A stretch of 49,823 bases of DNA, taken from Streptomyces sp. L-9-10 (GTDB taxonomy: Bacteria > Actinomycetota > Actinomycetes > Streptomycetales > Streptomycetaceae). The notes beneath the pieces are model-generated. The model searched no databases. It worked only from the letters and a program-made list of their open reading frames with translations, and had not been told where the DNA came from. The position numbers were made by a program, and so were the translations under genes. Location: NCBI RefSeq assembly GCF_004151105.1, contig NZ_PHRF01000118.1, positions 1 to 49,823 on the forward strand, in the 5' to 3' direction. Below, piece after piece: positions 26,210-34,066 of the stretch. How positions within the stretch are numbered: the stretch's first letter is position 1; every line of letters begins with the position of its first letter.

Positions 26210-26238
26210 TTCACAAAGAGATCTAGATCACATAGATT
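26210..26238 (+). promoter_or_regulatory. Promoter with no downstream gene on its strand
   Basis: TTCACA (26210-26215), a 17-base spacer and TAGATT (26233-26238) form a good vegetative promoter on the plus strand. The expected start is near 26245. No plus-strand gene follows; the next gene is convergent. Confidence 0.5.
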
Positions 26239-26244
26239 GAGGGG

Positions 26245-26345
26245 TAACCATTAGGTCGACTCGCGAGTCTAAGAGGACGATGCCAGAGAACGTCTTGGGG
26301 GACGTTTGATGGGATCGTGTGAGATGTCTTGGGGGACGTCTCATG
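26245..26345. ncRNA. Candidate small RNA with twin hairpins
   Basis: Two related hairpins have the form AACGTC-TTGGGG-GACGTT (26289-26306) and AGATGTC-TTGGGG-GACGTCT (26322-26341), 34 bp apart. On the plus strand the loops are G-rich and follow a promoter. On the minus strand the loops read CCCCAA, resembling the actinobacterial 6C RNA class (two C-rich hairpin loops), although only five consecutive Cs are seen. Strand, ends and identity are unresolved. Confidence 0.35.
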
Positions 26346-26488
26346 CACGCGATTGGCCGGGGCACGTGCACCGGGGAGCTTTGAGCGGCCCTCCCGTACG
26401 TACCCCGGTCCGACCGCTAGTAGCCGTTGATGGTTACGGCAGACGCCCGGCCCGGATCCCGTGGGGGGAATCCGCTCCGGGGATATGG

Positions 26489-26537
26489 AAAGCGCCCCGT
26501 TCGTCGACCCGTGGGGGGATCGGCGGCGGGGCGCTTT
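26489..26537 (-). terminator. Terminator of citrate synthase
   Basis: AAAGCGCCCCG (26489-26499) pairs with CGGGGCGCTTT (26527-26537) in an 11-bp stem with a 27-base loop, about 85 bp after the citrate synthase stop. Confidence 0.65.
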
Positions 26538-26622
26538 TCGCTGCGTACACCCGGCGTGGACGGACATGCGCAGTACAAGCGGGCGCGCCGGGCCGCAGGG
26601 GCCCGGGCGCGGGAAGCGTGGG

Positions 26623-27921
26623 TCAGCGGGACTCGACCGGGACGAAGTCGCGCAGGACCTCGCCGGTGTAGATCTGGCGCGGACGGCCGATACGGGAGCC
26701 CGGCTCCTTGATCATCTCGTGCCACTGGGCGATCCAGCCGGGCAGCCGGCCGAGCGCGAAGAGCACGGTGAACATCTCGGTCGGGAAGCCCATGGCCCGG
26801 TAGATCAGACCGGTGTAGAAGTCCACGTTCGGGTAGAGCTTCCGCTCGACGAAGTAGTCGTCGGCGAGCGCGTGCTCTTCGAGCTTGAGCGCGATGTCGA
26901 GCAGCTCGTCGGACTTGCCGAGAGCCGAGAGGACGTCGTGCGCCGCCGCCTTGATGATCTTCGCCCGAGGGTCGAAGTTCTTGTAGACGCGGTGCCCGAA
27001 GCCCATGAGCTTCACACCGTCTTCCTTGTTCTTCACCTTGCGGATGAAGGAGTCCACATCGCCGCCGGAGGCCTGGATGCCCTCGAGCATCTCCAGCACC
27101 GACTGGTTGGCGCCACCGTGCAGCGGGCCCCACAGGGCGCTGATGCCGGCGGAGATCGAGGCGAACATGTTCGCCTGCGAGGAGCCGACCAGGCGCACGG
27201 TGGAGGTCGAACAGTTCTGCTCGTGGTCCGCGTGCAGGATCAGCAGCTTGTCGAGAGCGGAGACCACGACCGGGTCCGGCACATACTCCTGCGCCGGGAC
27301 CGAGAAGGTCATCCGCAGGAAGTTCTCGACGTACCCGAGGTCGTTGCGCGGGTAGACGAAGGGATGCCCGATCGACTTCTTGTACGCGTACGCCGCGATC
27401 GTGGGCAGCTTGGCGAGCAGCCGGATCGTGGAGAGATGGCGCTGCTTCTCGTCGAACGGGTTGTGGCTGTCCTGGTAGAACGTGGACAGCGCGCTGACCA
27501 CGGAGGACAGCATCGCCATCGGGTGGGCGTCGCGCGGGAAGCCGTCGTAGAACCGCTTGACGTCCTCGTGCAGCAGTGTGTGCTGGGTGATCTCGTTCTT
27601 GAACGAGGCCAGCTGGTCGACCGTCGGCAGCTCGCCGTTGATCAGCAGATACGCCACCTCGACGAAGCTGGAACGCTCCGCCAGCTGCTCGATCGGATAG
27701 CCGCGGTAGCGCAGGATGCCCTGTTCGCCGTCGAGATAGGTGATCGCGGACTTGTAGGCGGCGGTATTGCCGTATCCACTGTCCAGCGTCACCAGACCGG
27801 TCTGAGAACGGAGCTTCCCGATGTCGAAGCCCGTATCGCCGACGGTGCTGTCGATCACCGGGTAGGTGTACTCGCCGTCGCCGTACCGCAGTACTACCGC
27901 GTTGTCGCGTTTCTCGCTCAC
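26623..27921 (-). CDS. gltA: Citrate synthase
   Basis: The 432-residue enzyme condenses oxaloacetate and acetyl-CoA in the citric acid cycle. It has the active-site histidines of the bacterial enzyme (GPLHGGANQ, H268; GFGHRVY, H310), catalytic Asp in NVDFYTG (D366), and the landmarks HADHEQNCSTSTVRLVGSS and YRGYPIEQL. The length and the N-terminal domain fit the hexameric bacterial type. I place the start at GTG 27921, preceded by GAGGGAT; the frame is open to ATG 27978 but that extension has no family match. It is a single gene. Streptomyces literature often uses citA for this gene. Confidence 0.93.
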   Translation of the reverse strand: MSEKRDNAVVLRYGDGEYTYPVIDSTVGDTGFDIGKLRSQTGLVTLDSGYGNTAAYKSAITYLDGEQGILRYRGYPIEQLAERSSFVEVAYLLINGELPTVDQLASFKNEITQHTLLHEDVKRFYDGFPRDAHPMAMLSSVVSALSTFYQDSHNPFDEKQRHLSTIRLLAKLPTIAAYAYKKSIGHPFVYPRNDLGYVENFLRMTFSVPAQEYVPDPVVVSALDKLLILHADHEQNCSTSTVRLVGSSQANMFASISAGISALWGPLHGGANQSVLEMLEGIQASGGDVDSFIRKVKNKEDGVKLMGFGHRVYKNFDPRAKIIKAAAHDVLSALGKSDELLDIALKLEEHALADDYFVERKLYPNVDFYTGLIYRAMGFPTEMFTVLFALGRLPGWIAQWHEMIKEPGSRIGRPRQIYTGEVLRDFVPVESR

Positions 27922-28054
27922 GTCATCCCTCACCGACGTAGTGCCTCTTCTTCGAGGTGCCCTGACTGTCTCTACCATCCCCCATTTGGCTCAGGAGAGT
28001 GCACTCGGGGTCGGCCTTTAGGCCTTTTGGCGGCACTCAGTGCCGCCAACCTAC

Positions 28055-30304
28055 TCATCGTGCCCCCTTCGCCCCAGTTGTGGGAAGCCGAGATGCCGAA
28101 AGTCCCGTCAGCCGATGGCCGAGGGCGGTGAAACGTCTGCCCGCGGAGACCGTGCGTACCGCCTGTCCTATGGCCTTGCGGGAGCCGACCAGCACGACGA
28201 GCTTCTTGGCGCGGGTGACCGCCGTGTAGAGCAGATTCCGCTGGAGCATCATCCAGGCACCGGTGGTGACCGGAATGACCACGGCCGGGTACTCACTGCC
28301 CTGGGAGCGGTGGATCGTCACGGCGTACGCGTGCGCCAGCTCGTCCAGCTCGTCGAAGTCGTACGGCACCTCCTCGTCCTCGTCCGTCAGCACCGTCAGC
28401 CGCTGATCGTCCACGTTGAGGGAGGTGACGACGCCGACGGTGCCGTTGAAGACGCCGTTCTCCCCCTTCTCGTAGTTGTTGCGGATCTGGGTGACCTTGT
28501 CGCCGACGCGGAAGACCCGGCCGCCGAGCCGCTTCTCGGGAAGATCGGGCCTGGCGGGGGTGATGGCCTGCTGGAGCAGGGCGTTCAGCGCACCCGCGCC
28601 GGCCGGGCCGCGGTGCATCGGCGCCAGTACCTGCACATCGCGTCGCGGGTCGAGACCGAATTTGGCGGGAATCCGATGGGCCGCCACCTCGACGGTCAGC
28701 CGGCCCGCGTCCTCCGTCTCCTCCTCCACGAAGTGGAAGAAGTCGACGAGGCCCTGCGTGATGGGCGGTACCCCGGAGTTGATGCGGTGGGCGTTGGTGA
28801 CCACCCCCGACTGCTGGGCCTGCCGGAAGATCCGGGTGAGCCGGACGCGCGGCACGGGACCGTTTTCGGCCAGCAGATCGCGCAGGACCTCGCCGGCCCC
28901 GACCGAGGGAAGCTGGTCCACATCCCCGACGAGCAGCAGATGCGCGCCCGGCGCCACAGCCTTGACCAGCTTGTTGGCCAGCAGCAGATCGAGCATCGAC
29001 GCCTCGTCGACCACCACCAGGTCGGCGTCCAGCGGACGGTCCCGGTCATACGCCGCGTCCCCGCCCGGCTTGAGCTCCAGCAGCCGGTGGACGGTGGACG
29101 CCTCGGCCCCGGTCAGCTCGGCGAGCCGCTTGGCCGCCCGTCCGGTGGGCGCCGCCAGCACCACCTTGGCCTTCTTGGCCCGCGCCAGCTCCACGATCGA
29201 CCGGACCGTGAAGGACTTGCCGCAGCCGGGACCGCCGGTCAGAACGGCGACCTTCTCTGTGAGGGCGAGCCGGACCGCCTGCTGCTGCTCGGGGGCCAGC
29301 TCGGCCCCCGTACGGCCCGCCAGCCAGGTCAGCGCCCGGTCCCAGACCACGTCCTGGAAGGCCGGCATCCGGTCCTCTCCGGTGCGCAGCAGCCGCAGCA
29401 ACTGGGCGGAGAGGGACAGCTCGGCACGGTGGAAGGGGACCAGATAGACCGCGGTGACCTCCTCTTCGCCGCCGTCCGGCCCCGGCACCCTCTCCCGTAC
29501 GACCCCCTCGTCCTCTGCGGCCAGTTCGGCGAGGCACTCGATGACCAGGCCCGTGTCGACCTGGAGCAGCTTCACGGCATCCGCGATGAGCCGCTCCTCC
29601 GGCAGGAAGCAGTGGCCCTGATCGGTGGACTGGGACAGGGCGTACTGGAGCCCGGCCTTGACCCGCTCCGGGCTGTCGTGCGGGATACCGACGGCCTGGG
29701 CGATCCGGTCGGCGGTCAGGAAGCCGATCCCCCAGACGTCGGCCGCCAGGCGGTACGGCTCGTTCCTGACGACGGAGATCGAGGCGTCCGCGTACTTCTT
29801 GTAGATGCGGACGGCGATGGAGGTCGAGACGCCCACCCCCTGGAGGAAGACCATGACCTCCTTGATGGCCTTCTGCTCCTCCCAGGCGGCGGCGATCCGC
29901 TTCGTCCGCTTGGGGCCGAGACCGGGGACTTCCACGAGCCTCTTGGGCTGCTGCTCGATGATGTCGAGGGTGTCCAGGCCGAAGTGTTCGACGATCCGGT
30001 CGGCGAACACGGGGCCGATGCCCTTGATCAGACCGGATCCGAGATAGCGGCGGATGCCCTGGATCGTGGCCGGCAGGATCGTGGTGTAGTTCTCCACCGT
30101 GAACTGCTTGCCGTACTGGGGGTGCGAGCCCCAGCGGCCCTCCATACGCAGTGACTCGCCCGGCTGCGCGCCCAGCAACGAGCCGACCACGGTGAGGAGA
30201 TCGGCACCACGGCCGGTGTCGACGCGGGCGACCGTATAGCCGTTCTCCTCATTGGCGTACGTGATCCGCTCAAGGACGGCTTCGAGCACAGCGGGATTGG
30301 ACAT
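28055..30304 (-). CDS. recD2: RecD2-type ATP-dependent DNA helicase
   Basis: The 749-residue SF1B 5'-3' helicase is not part of a RecBCD operon. The N-terminal OB-like region is followed by helix-hairpin-helix motifs (GIGPVFADRIVEHFG and VPGLGPKRTKRI). The helicase core begins near 335 with LAPEQQQAVRLAL, Walker A GGPGCGKS (357-364), APTGRAAKRL, Walker B VVDEASM (433-437), GDVDQLPSVGAG, and motif VI NLLYTAVTRAKKLVVLVG. Such RecD2 proteins act in DNA repair. ATG 30304 starts MSNPAVLEAVLERITYANEENGYT, the usual family N-terminus. It is a single gene. Confidence 0.92.
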   Translation of the reverse strand: MSNPAVLEAVLERITYANEENGYTVARVDTGRGADLLTVVGSLLGAQPGESLRMEGRWGSHPQYGKQFTVENYTTILPATIQGIRRYLGSGLIKGIGPVFADRIVEHFGLDTLDIIEQQPKRLVEVPGLGPKRTKRIAAAWEEQKAIKEVMVFLQGVGVSTSIAVRIYKKYADASISVVRNEPYRLAADVWGIGFLTADRIAQAVGIPHDSPERVKAGLQYALSQSTDQGHCFLPEERLIADAVKLLQVDTGLVIECLAELAAEDEGVVRERVPGPDGGEEEVTAVYLVPFHRAELSLSAQLLRLLRTGEDRMPAFQDVVWDRALTWLAGRTGAELAPEQQQAVRLALTEKVAVLTGGPGCGKSFTVRSIVELARAKKAKVVLAAPTGRAAKRLAELTGAEASTVHRLLELKPGGDAAYDRDRPLDADLVVVDEASMLDLLLANKLVKAVAPGAHLLLVGDVDQLPSVGAGEVLRDLLAENGPVPRVRLTRIFRQAQQSGVVTNAHRINSGVPPITQGLVDFFHFVEEETEDAGRLTVEVAAHRIPAKFGLDPRRDVQVLAPMHRGPAGAGALNALLQQAITPARPDLPEKRLGGRVFRVGDKVTQIRNNYEKGENGVFNGTVGVVTSLNVDDQRLTVLTDEDEEVPYDFDELDELAHAYAVTIHRSQGSEYPAVVIPVTTGAWMMLQRNLLYTAVTRAKKLVVLVGSRKAIGQAVRTVSAGRRFTALGHRLTGLSASRLPTTGAKGAR

Positions 30305-30763
30305 GATCCGACGCTACCGCCAGGCTCCGACATCATCGTCGGCCTGTGGACAACTACCCGCCTGTGGAAACCTACTAGGGGCCCGGTCCACTGGACCGGG
30401 CCCCACGCGCGCCCCCTCAACAGAGCCTTCCTGATCCCCCCGGATCCCTCCCCCGAAGGCCCTGTCGACGTATACGACTCACGTCACCCCAGAAGGGTTG
30501 CACGATTCCTCTGCGTAATTTTCCGGGTTCGCGGCCGGGCCTCCGCGGATCACCGGAGACAGCAGCGCGGCCACCGCGCAGAGCGCGCCGGAGGCCACCC
30601 GAAGAACACCGCCGCTTCCGTTACGGCGGTCTCGCTGCGGCACCACCTCACGGAGGCGACAGGGGTGACGCCGACCGCGTACCGGCGGACATTTCGCGGT
30701 CCCCGGGGAACGCCTCCGCGCTCCCGGGGAACGCCTCTGTAGAGCGAGAGCGCGAAATCGTGT
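30305..30763. other. Gene-free stretch between recD2 and the LacI-controlled operon
   Basis: This 459-bp stretch contains no supported gene. It holds a strong hairpin (30378-30404), a CCCGGGGAACGCCTC element repeated 21 bp apart near 30703-30738, and a hairpin at the 3' end of the neighbouring operon. The recD2 promoter must lie here, but I see no clear hexamers. Confidence 0.5.
30378..30404. terminator. Perfect 12-bp hairpin
   Basis: GGGGCCCGGTCC (30378-30389) pairs with its complement (30393-30404) around a 3-base loop. It lies upstream of recD2 and may stop read-through from the operon ending at 30764. Confidence 0.6.
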
Positions 30764-30771
30764 CTACAGAG
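30735..30771 (-). terminator. Hairpin overlapping the operon's last stop codon
   Basis: CTCTGTAGA (30735-30743) pairs with TCTACAGAG (30763-30771), a perfect 9-bp stem with a 19-base loop. The stop codon of the isomerase gene (30764-30766) is inside one arm. Confidence 0.45.
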
Positions 30772-31603
30772 CGTGTTGTACGTACCGTTCGATGACTTCG
30801 GTGAGCAGTTCCACGCCGTCCCGCGCCCACAGTTCGTCGTTGAACAGCTCCACCTCGATCGGACCGGCGTAGCCCGCCGCGTCGACCCGCTCCCGCCAGG
30901 CGCGCATATCGACGGCGCCGTCCCCGATCTGGCCACGGCCGTTGAGCACCCCGGCCGGAAGCGGTGTCGTCCAGTCGGCCAGTTGGAAGGTGAAGATCCG
31001 CGAGGCCGCGCGGGCGACGGCCGCGGGCGCCCGGTCGTCCCACCAGATGTGGTACGTGTCCACGGCCACCCCCACCTGATCGGCGGGGAACCGTTCTGCC
31101 AGGTCAAGCGCCTGGTCGAGGGTGGAGACCACACAGCGGTCGGCCGCGAACATCGGGTGCAGGGGCTCAATGGCGAGCCGTACCCCGCGCTCCGCCGCGT
31201 AGGGGGCCAGTTCGCCCAGGGCGTCCGCGATACGTTCGCGCGCCCCGGGGAGGTCCCGGCTTCCCTCAGGGAGCCCGCCAGAGACCAGGACGAGGGTGTC
31301 CGTGCCCAGCGCCGCGGCCTCATCGATCGCCGCGCGGTTGTCGGCCAGCGCCTCGGCCCGCCGGCCGGGGTCGACGGCGGTGAGGAAGCCGCCGCGGCAG
31401 AGTGTGGTGACCGCGAGGCCCGCGTCCCGTACGAGCTTGGCGGTGGCCTCGATCCCGTACGCCTGGACGGGCTCGCGCCACAGCCCGACGCCTGGCACAC
31501 CGAGATGGACGCACGCCTCGGTCAGCTCGGGGAGCGACAGCTGTTTCACGGTCATCTGGTTGATGCTGAAGCGCCTCAGCTCCGCCATCGGCCGATCGGT
31601 CAC
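30764..31603 (-). CDS. Xylose-isomerase-like TIM-barrel sugar isomerase/epimerase
   Basis: The 279-residue barrel begins RRFSINQMTVKQLSLPELTEACVHLGVPGVGLWRE and has metal-site segments RLAIEPLHPMF, VAVDTYHIWWDD and IEVELFNDELW. It belongs to the AP-endonuclease-2 / xylose-isomerase-like superfamily of sugar isomerases, epimerases and dehydratases. Substrate is unknown. It is the last of three overlapping genes: its ATG at 31603 overlaps the DUF993 stop by ATGA (31600-31603). In context it would act on the product of the oxidoreductase. A hairpin overlaps its stop codon. Confidence 0.85.
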   Translation of the reverse strand: MTDRPMAELRRFSINQMTVKQLSLPELTEACVHLGVPGVGLWREPVQAYGIEATAKLVRDAGLAVTTLCRGGFLTAVDPGRRAEALADNRAAIDEAAALGTDTLVLVSGGLPEGSRDLPGARERIADALGELAPYAAERGVRLAIEPLHPMFAADRCVVSTLDQALDLAERFPADQVGVAVDTYHIWWDDRAPAAVARAASRIFTFQLADWTTPLPAGVLNGRGQIGDGAVDMRAWRERVDAAGYAGPIEVELFNDELWARDGVELLTEVIERYVQHAL

Positions 31604-32769
31604 TGGTCCACTCCGTACACGCTGAGCAGGGATGCCATCCGAGCCTCCGCCACCGCCGGGTCGGGGAACAGACCGAGCCCGTCGGCCAGTTCGTACGCCC
31701 GCGCCAGATGGGGCAGCGAGCGGGCCGACTGGAGGCCGCCGACCATCGTGAAGTGGTCCTGGTGTCCGGCCAGCCAGGCGAGGAACACCACACCCGTCTT
31801 GTAGAAGCGGGTCGGCGGCTGGAACAGATGCCGGGACAGCTCCACGGTCGGATCGAGGAGTTCGCGGAAGCCCTTCGTGTCGCCGGTGTCCAGGACGCGT
31901 ACGGCTTCCGCGGCAAGCGGCCCCAGGGGATCGAAGATCCCGAGCAGGGCGTGGCTGAAGCCCCGTTCGTCACCCGCGATCAGCTCGGGGTAGTGGAAAT
32001 CGTCGCCGGTGTAGCAGCGCACGCCCTTGGGCAGTCGGCGGCGCAGCTCGACCTCTCGCCGTGCGTCCAGCAGGGAGATCTTGACGCCGTCGACCTTGTC
32101 CGGGTGCTCGGCGATGACCTGGAGGAACGTCTCGGTGGCCGCGTCGAGATCCGTACTGCCCCAGTAGCCCTCCAGCGCGGGGTCGAACATCGGGCCGAGC
32201 CAGTGCAGCACGACCGGTTCCGTCGCCTGCCGCAGGAGATGCGTGTAGACGGTGAGGTAGTCGTCGGGGCTCTTCGCGGTCGCCGCGAGGGCCCTGGAGG
32301 CCATCAGGATGGCCTGCGAGCCGGTCTCCTCGACGAGCGCCAACTGCTCCTCGTAGGCCGCCCGGACTCCGTCCAGGGAACCGGAACCGGCTGCTCCAGG
32401 GGTCAGTTGGTCGGTGCCCACGCCACAGGCGATCCGGCCGCCCACCGCCTTCGCCTCGGCGGCGGAGCGGCGGATCAGCTCGGCCGCGCCCGCCCAGTCC
32501 AGGCCCATGCCGCGCTGCGCGGTGTCCATGGCCTCGGCGACACCGAGGCCGTGCGCCCAGAGATGGCGGCGAAAGGCGAGGGTGGCGTCCCAGTCGACGG
32601 CGGCGGGCGCGTCGGGGCTGATATCGGCGTACGGGTCGGCGACGACATGGGCCGCGGAGAAGACCGTGCGGGAGGCGAGGGGCGCCCCGCCGGCGGCGAG
32701 CCGGGCGGGCTCGGAGCGAGGCGTGTACGTACGCGATCCACCGTCGGCGGAAGGCAGTCGGAGGGTCAC
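31600..32769 (-). CDS. DUF993 family TIM-barrel (DapA-like) protein
   Basis: The 389-residue protein matches DUF993, a barrel family related to dihydrodipicolinate synthase. Visible landmarks are RTVFSAAHVVADP, LWAHGLGVAEAMDTAQRGMG, EPVVLHWLGPMFDPALEGYWG, DGVKISLLD with K230 as candidate Schiff-base lysine, and GVRCYTGDDFHYPELI. Start GTG 32769 has GGAG eight bases before it and overlaps the oxidoreductase stop by GTGA. The context (oxidoreductase before, isomerase after) suggests aldol cleavage of a keto-sugar. That is inference, since the family has no activity I can name. Confidence 0.85.
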   Translation of the reverse strand: MTLRLPSADGGSRTYTPRSEPARLAAGGAPLASRTVFSAAHVVADPYADISPDAPAAVDWDATLAFRRHLWAHGLGVAEAMDTAQRGMGLDWAGAAELIRRSAAEAKAVGGRIACGVGTDQLTPGAAGSGSLDGVRAAYEEQLALVEETGSQAILMASRALAATAKSPDDYLTVYTHLLRQATEPVVLHWLGPMFDPALEGYWGSTDLDAATETFLQVIAEHPDKVDGVKISLLDARREVELRRRLPKGVRCYTGDDFHYPELIAGDERGFSHALLGIFDPLGPLAAEAVRVLDTGDTKGFRELLDPTVELSRHLFQPPTRFYKTGVVFLAWLAGHQDHFTMVGGLQSARSLPHLARAYELADGLGLFPDPAVAEARMASLLSVYGVDQ

Positions 32770-33917
32770 AGCGACAGCTCCGGTACGTCGAAGCGGCGGC
32801 CCTCCGCCGAGGACCGCAGCCCCAGTTCGGCGAGTTGCACACCGCGCGCGCCCGCGAGCAGGTCCCAGTGGTACGCCTCGCCGAGCACCACATGGCGCAG
32901 GAACAGCTCCCACTGCGCCTTGAAACCGTTGTCGAACTCGGCGTTGTCCGGCACTTCCTGCCACTGGTCGCGGAAGGATTCGGTGGCGGGCAGATCGGGG
33001 TTCCAGACAGGCTTGGGGGTGGCGCTGCGGTGCTGGACGCGGCAGCGGCGCAGACCCGCGACGGCCGAGCCGTGTGTGCCGTCGACCTGGAACTCGACCA
33101 GCTCGTCGCGGTTGACCCGGACGGTCCAGGAGGAGTTGATCTGGGCGACCGCTCCGCCGTCCAGCTCGAAGATGCCGTAGGCGGCGTCGTCGGCGGTCGC
33201 CGCGTAGGGCTTGCCCTGTTCGTCCCAGCGCCGCGGGATGTGGGTGGTGACATGCGCCTGGACGGTGGTGACCCGGCCGAACAGCTCGTGCAGGACGTAC
33301 TCCCAGTGCGGGAACATGTCCACGGCGATGCCGCCGCCGTCCTCGGCGCGGTAGTTCCAGGAGGGGCGCTGGGGGTCCTGCCAGTCGCCCTCGAAGACCC
33401 AGTAACCGAACTCTCCCCGCACGGAGAGGATCTCGCCGAAGAAGCCGCCGTCGATGAGGCGCTTCAGCTTGAGCAGACCCGGCAGGAAGATCTTGTCCTG
33501 GACCACGCCGTGCCTGATCCCGGCGTCACGGGCCAGCCGGGCGAGGTCGAGGGCGCCGTCGAGATCGGCCGCGGTCGGCTTCTCGGTGTAGATGTGCTTG
33601 CCGGCGGCGATCGCCTTCTTGATGGCCTCGACCCGGGCAGAGGTGACCTGGGCGTCGAAGTAGATGTCGATCGTGTCGTCCGCGAGGACGGCGTCGAGAT
33701 CCGTGGACCATTCGGTGAGGCCGTGCCGTTCGGCGATCTCCCTGAGGGCGTGTTCGCGGCGGCCCACGAGTACGGGCTCGGGCCACAGCACCTCGCCGCC
33801 CCCGAGGTCCAGCCCGCCCTGCTCGCGGATCGCGAGGACGGAGCGGAGCAGATGCTGCCGGTACCCCATCCGCCCCGTGACGCCGTTCATGGCGATCCGC
33901 ACTGTCCTGCGTGTCAC
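32766..33917 (-). CDS. Gfo/Idh/MocA-family sugar oxidoreductase
   Basis: The 383-residue NAD(P)-dependent dehydrogenase has an N-terminal Rossmann fold (MNGVTGRMGYRQHLLRS), the family motif HIYTEKPTA with E112-K113-P114, and DMFPHWEYVL, whose His is in the position of the catalytic residue of this family. The C-terminal alpha/beta domain includes INSSWTVRVNRDELVEFQVDGTHGS. The substrate is a polyol or sugar not predictable here. GTG 33917 has GGAGGG six bases upstream. It is the first gene of the operon, and a LacI operator lies just upstream. It could in principle be an inositol dehydrogenase, but the DUF993 partner argues for another substrate. Confidence 0.88.
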   Translation of the reverse strand: MTRRTVRIAMNGVTGRMGYRQHLLRSVLAIREQGGLDLGGGEVLWPEPVLVGRREHALREIAERHGLTEWSTDLDAVLADDTIDIYFDAQVTSARVEAIKKAIAAGKHIYTEKPTAADLDGALDLARLARDAGIRHGVVQDKIFLPGLLKLKRLIDGGFFGEILSVRGEFGYWVFEGDWQDPQRPSWNYRAEDGGGIAVDMFPHWEYVLHELFGRVTTVQAHVTTHIPRRWDEQGKPYAATADDAAYGIFELDGGAVAQINSSWTVRVNRDELVEFQVDGTHGSAVAGLRRCRVQHRSATPKPVWNPDLPATESFRDQWQEVPDNAEFDNGFKAQWELFLRHVVLGEAYHWDLLAGARGVQLAELGLRSSAEGRRFDVPELSL

Positions 33918-33938
33918 GAAGTTCCCTCCATATGGCCG

Positions 33939-33954
33939 TAGCAAGCGCTTTCTA
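33939..33954. promoter_or_regulatory. LacI-family operator
   Basis: TAGCAAGCGCTTTCTA has the classic LacI/GalR form: a central CG inside the perfect octamer AAGCGCTT, with outer TAG/CTA arms and only one mismatched pair. It lies at the start of the oxidoreductase transcript, next to the promoter, and 113 bp from the divergent LacI gene. Confidence 0.8.
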
Positions 33955-33963
33955 TCAGGTAAG

Positions 33964-33992
33964 AAGCTAGCCTGCGACAGCGAACCGGACAA
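33964..33992 (-). promoter_or_regulatory. Promoter of the oxidoreductase operon
   Basis: On the minus strand TTGTCC (33992-33987), a 17-base spacer and TAGCTT (33969-33964). The predicted start near 33957 places the LacI operator directly downstream, at about +3 to +18. Confidence 0.55.
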
Positions 33993-34066
33993 GAGCCCGA
34001 CGCTCATCCCGCACCGATCTCACTCCGAACCACCCCGATCCCCCTCGTCCCCCTCGGAGGAAAGCG

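Larger units (their letters stand above)
26107..26622. other. Gene-free stretch between copZ and citrate synthase
   Basis: This 516-bp stretch contains no gene I can support. It holds a plus-strand promoter (26210-26238), a 12-bp palindrome GACTCGCGAGTC near 26254-26265, twin hairpins (26289-26345), and the citrate synthase terminator (26489-26537). Near 26187-26211 the motif CCTTCAC occurs twice. A nine-codon ORF (MPENVLGDV, ATG 26280) follows AAGAGG and could be a leader peptide. Confidence 0.5.

Noticed and set aside
26309..26671. A 121-codon plus-strand frame through the twin hairpins and the citrate synthase terminator
   Set aside because: It runs into the 3' end of citrate synthase, includes a terminator, and has an Arg/Gly-rich product with no domain. 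The start has no ribosome site. The region is better explained as non-coding.
28040..30154. A 704-codon plus-strand frame opposite recD2
   Set aside because: It is antisense to a helicase with all motifs in order; no recognisable protein results.
32766..33917. Oxidoreductase considered as the missing iolG
   Set aside because: It is in a separate LacI-controlled operon with DUF993, 10 kb from the inositol genes, and I cannot see iolG-specific features. It remains possible but unsupported.
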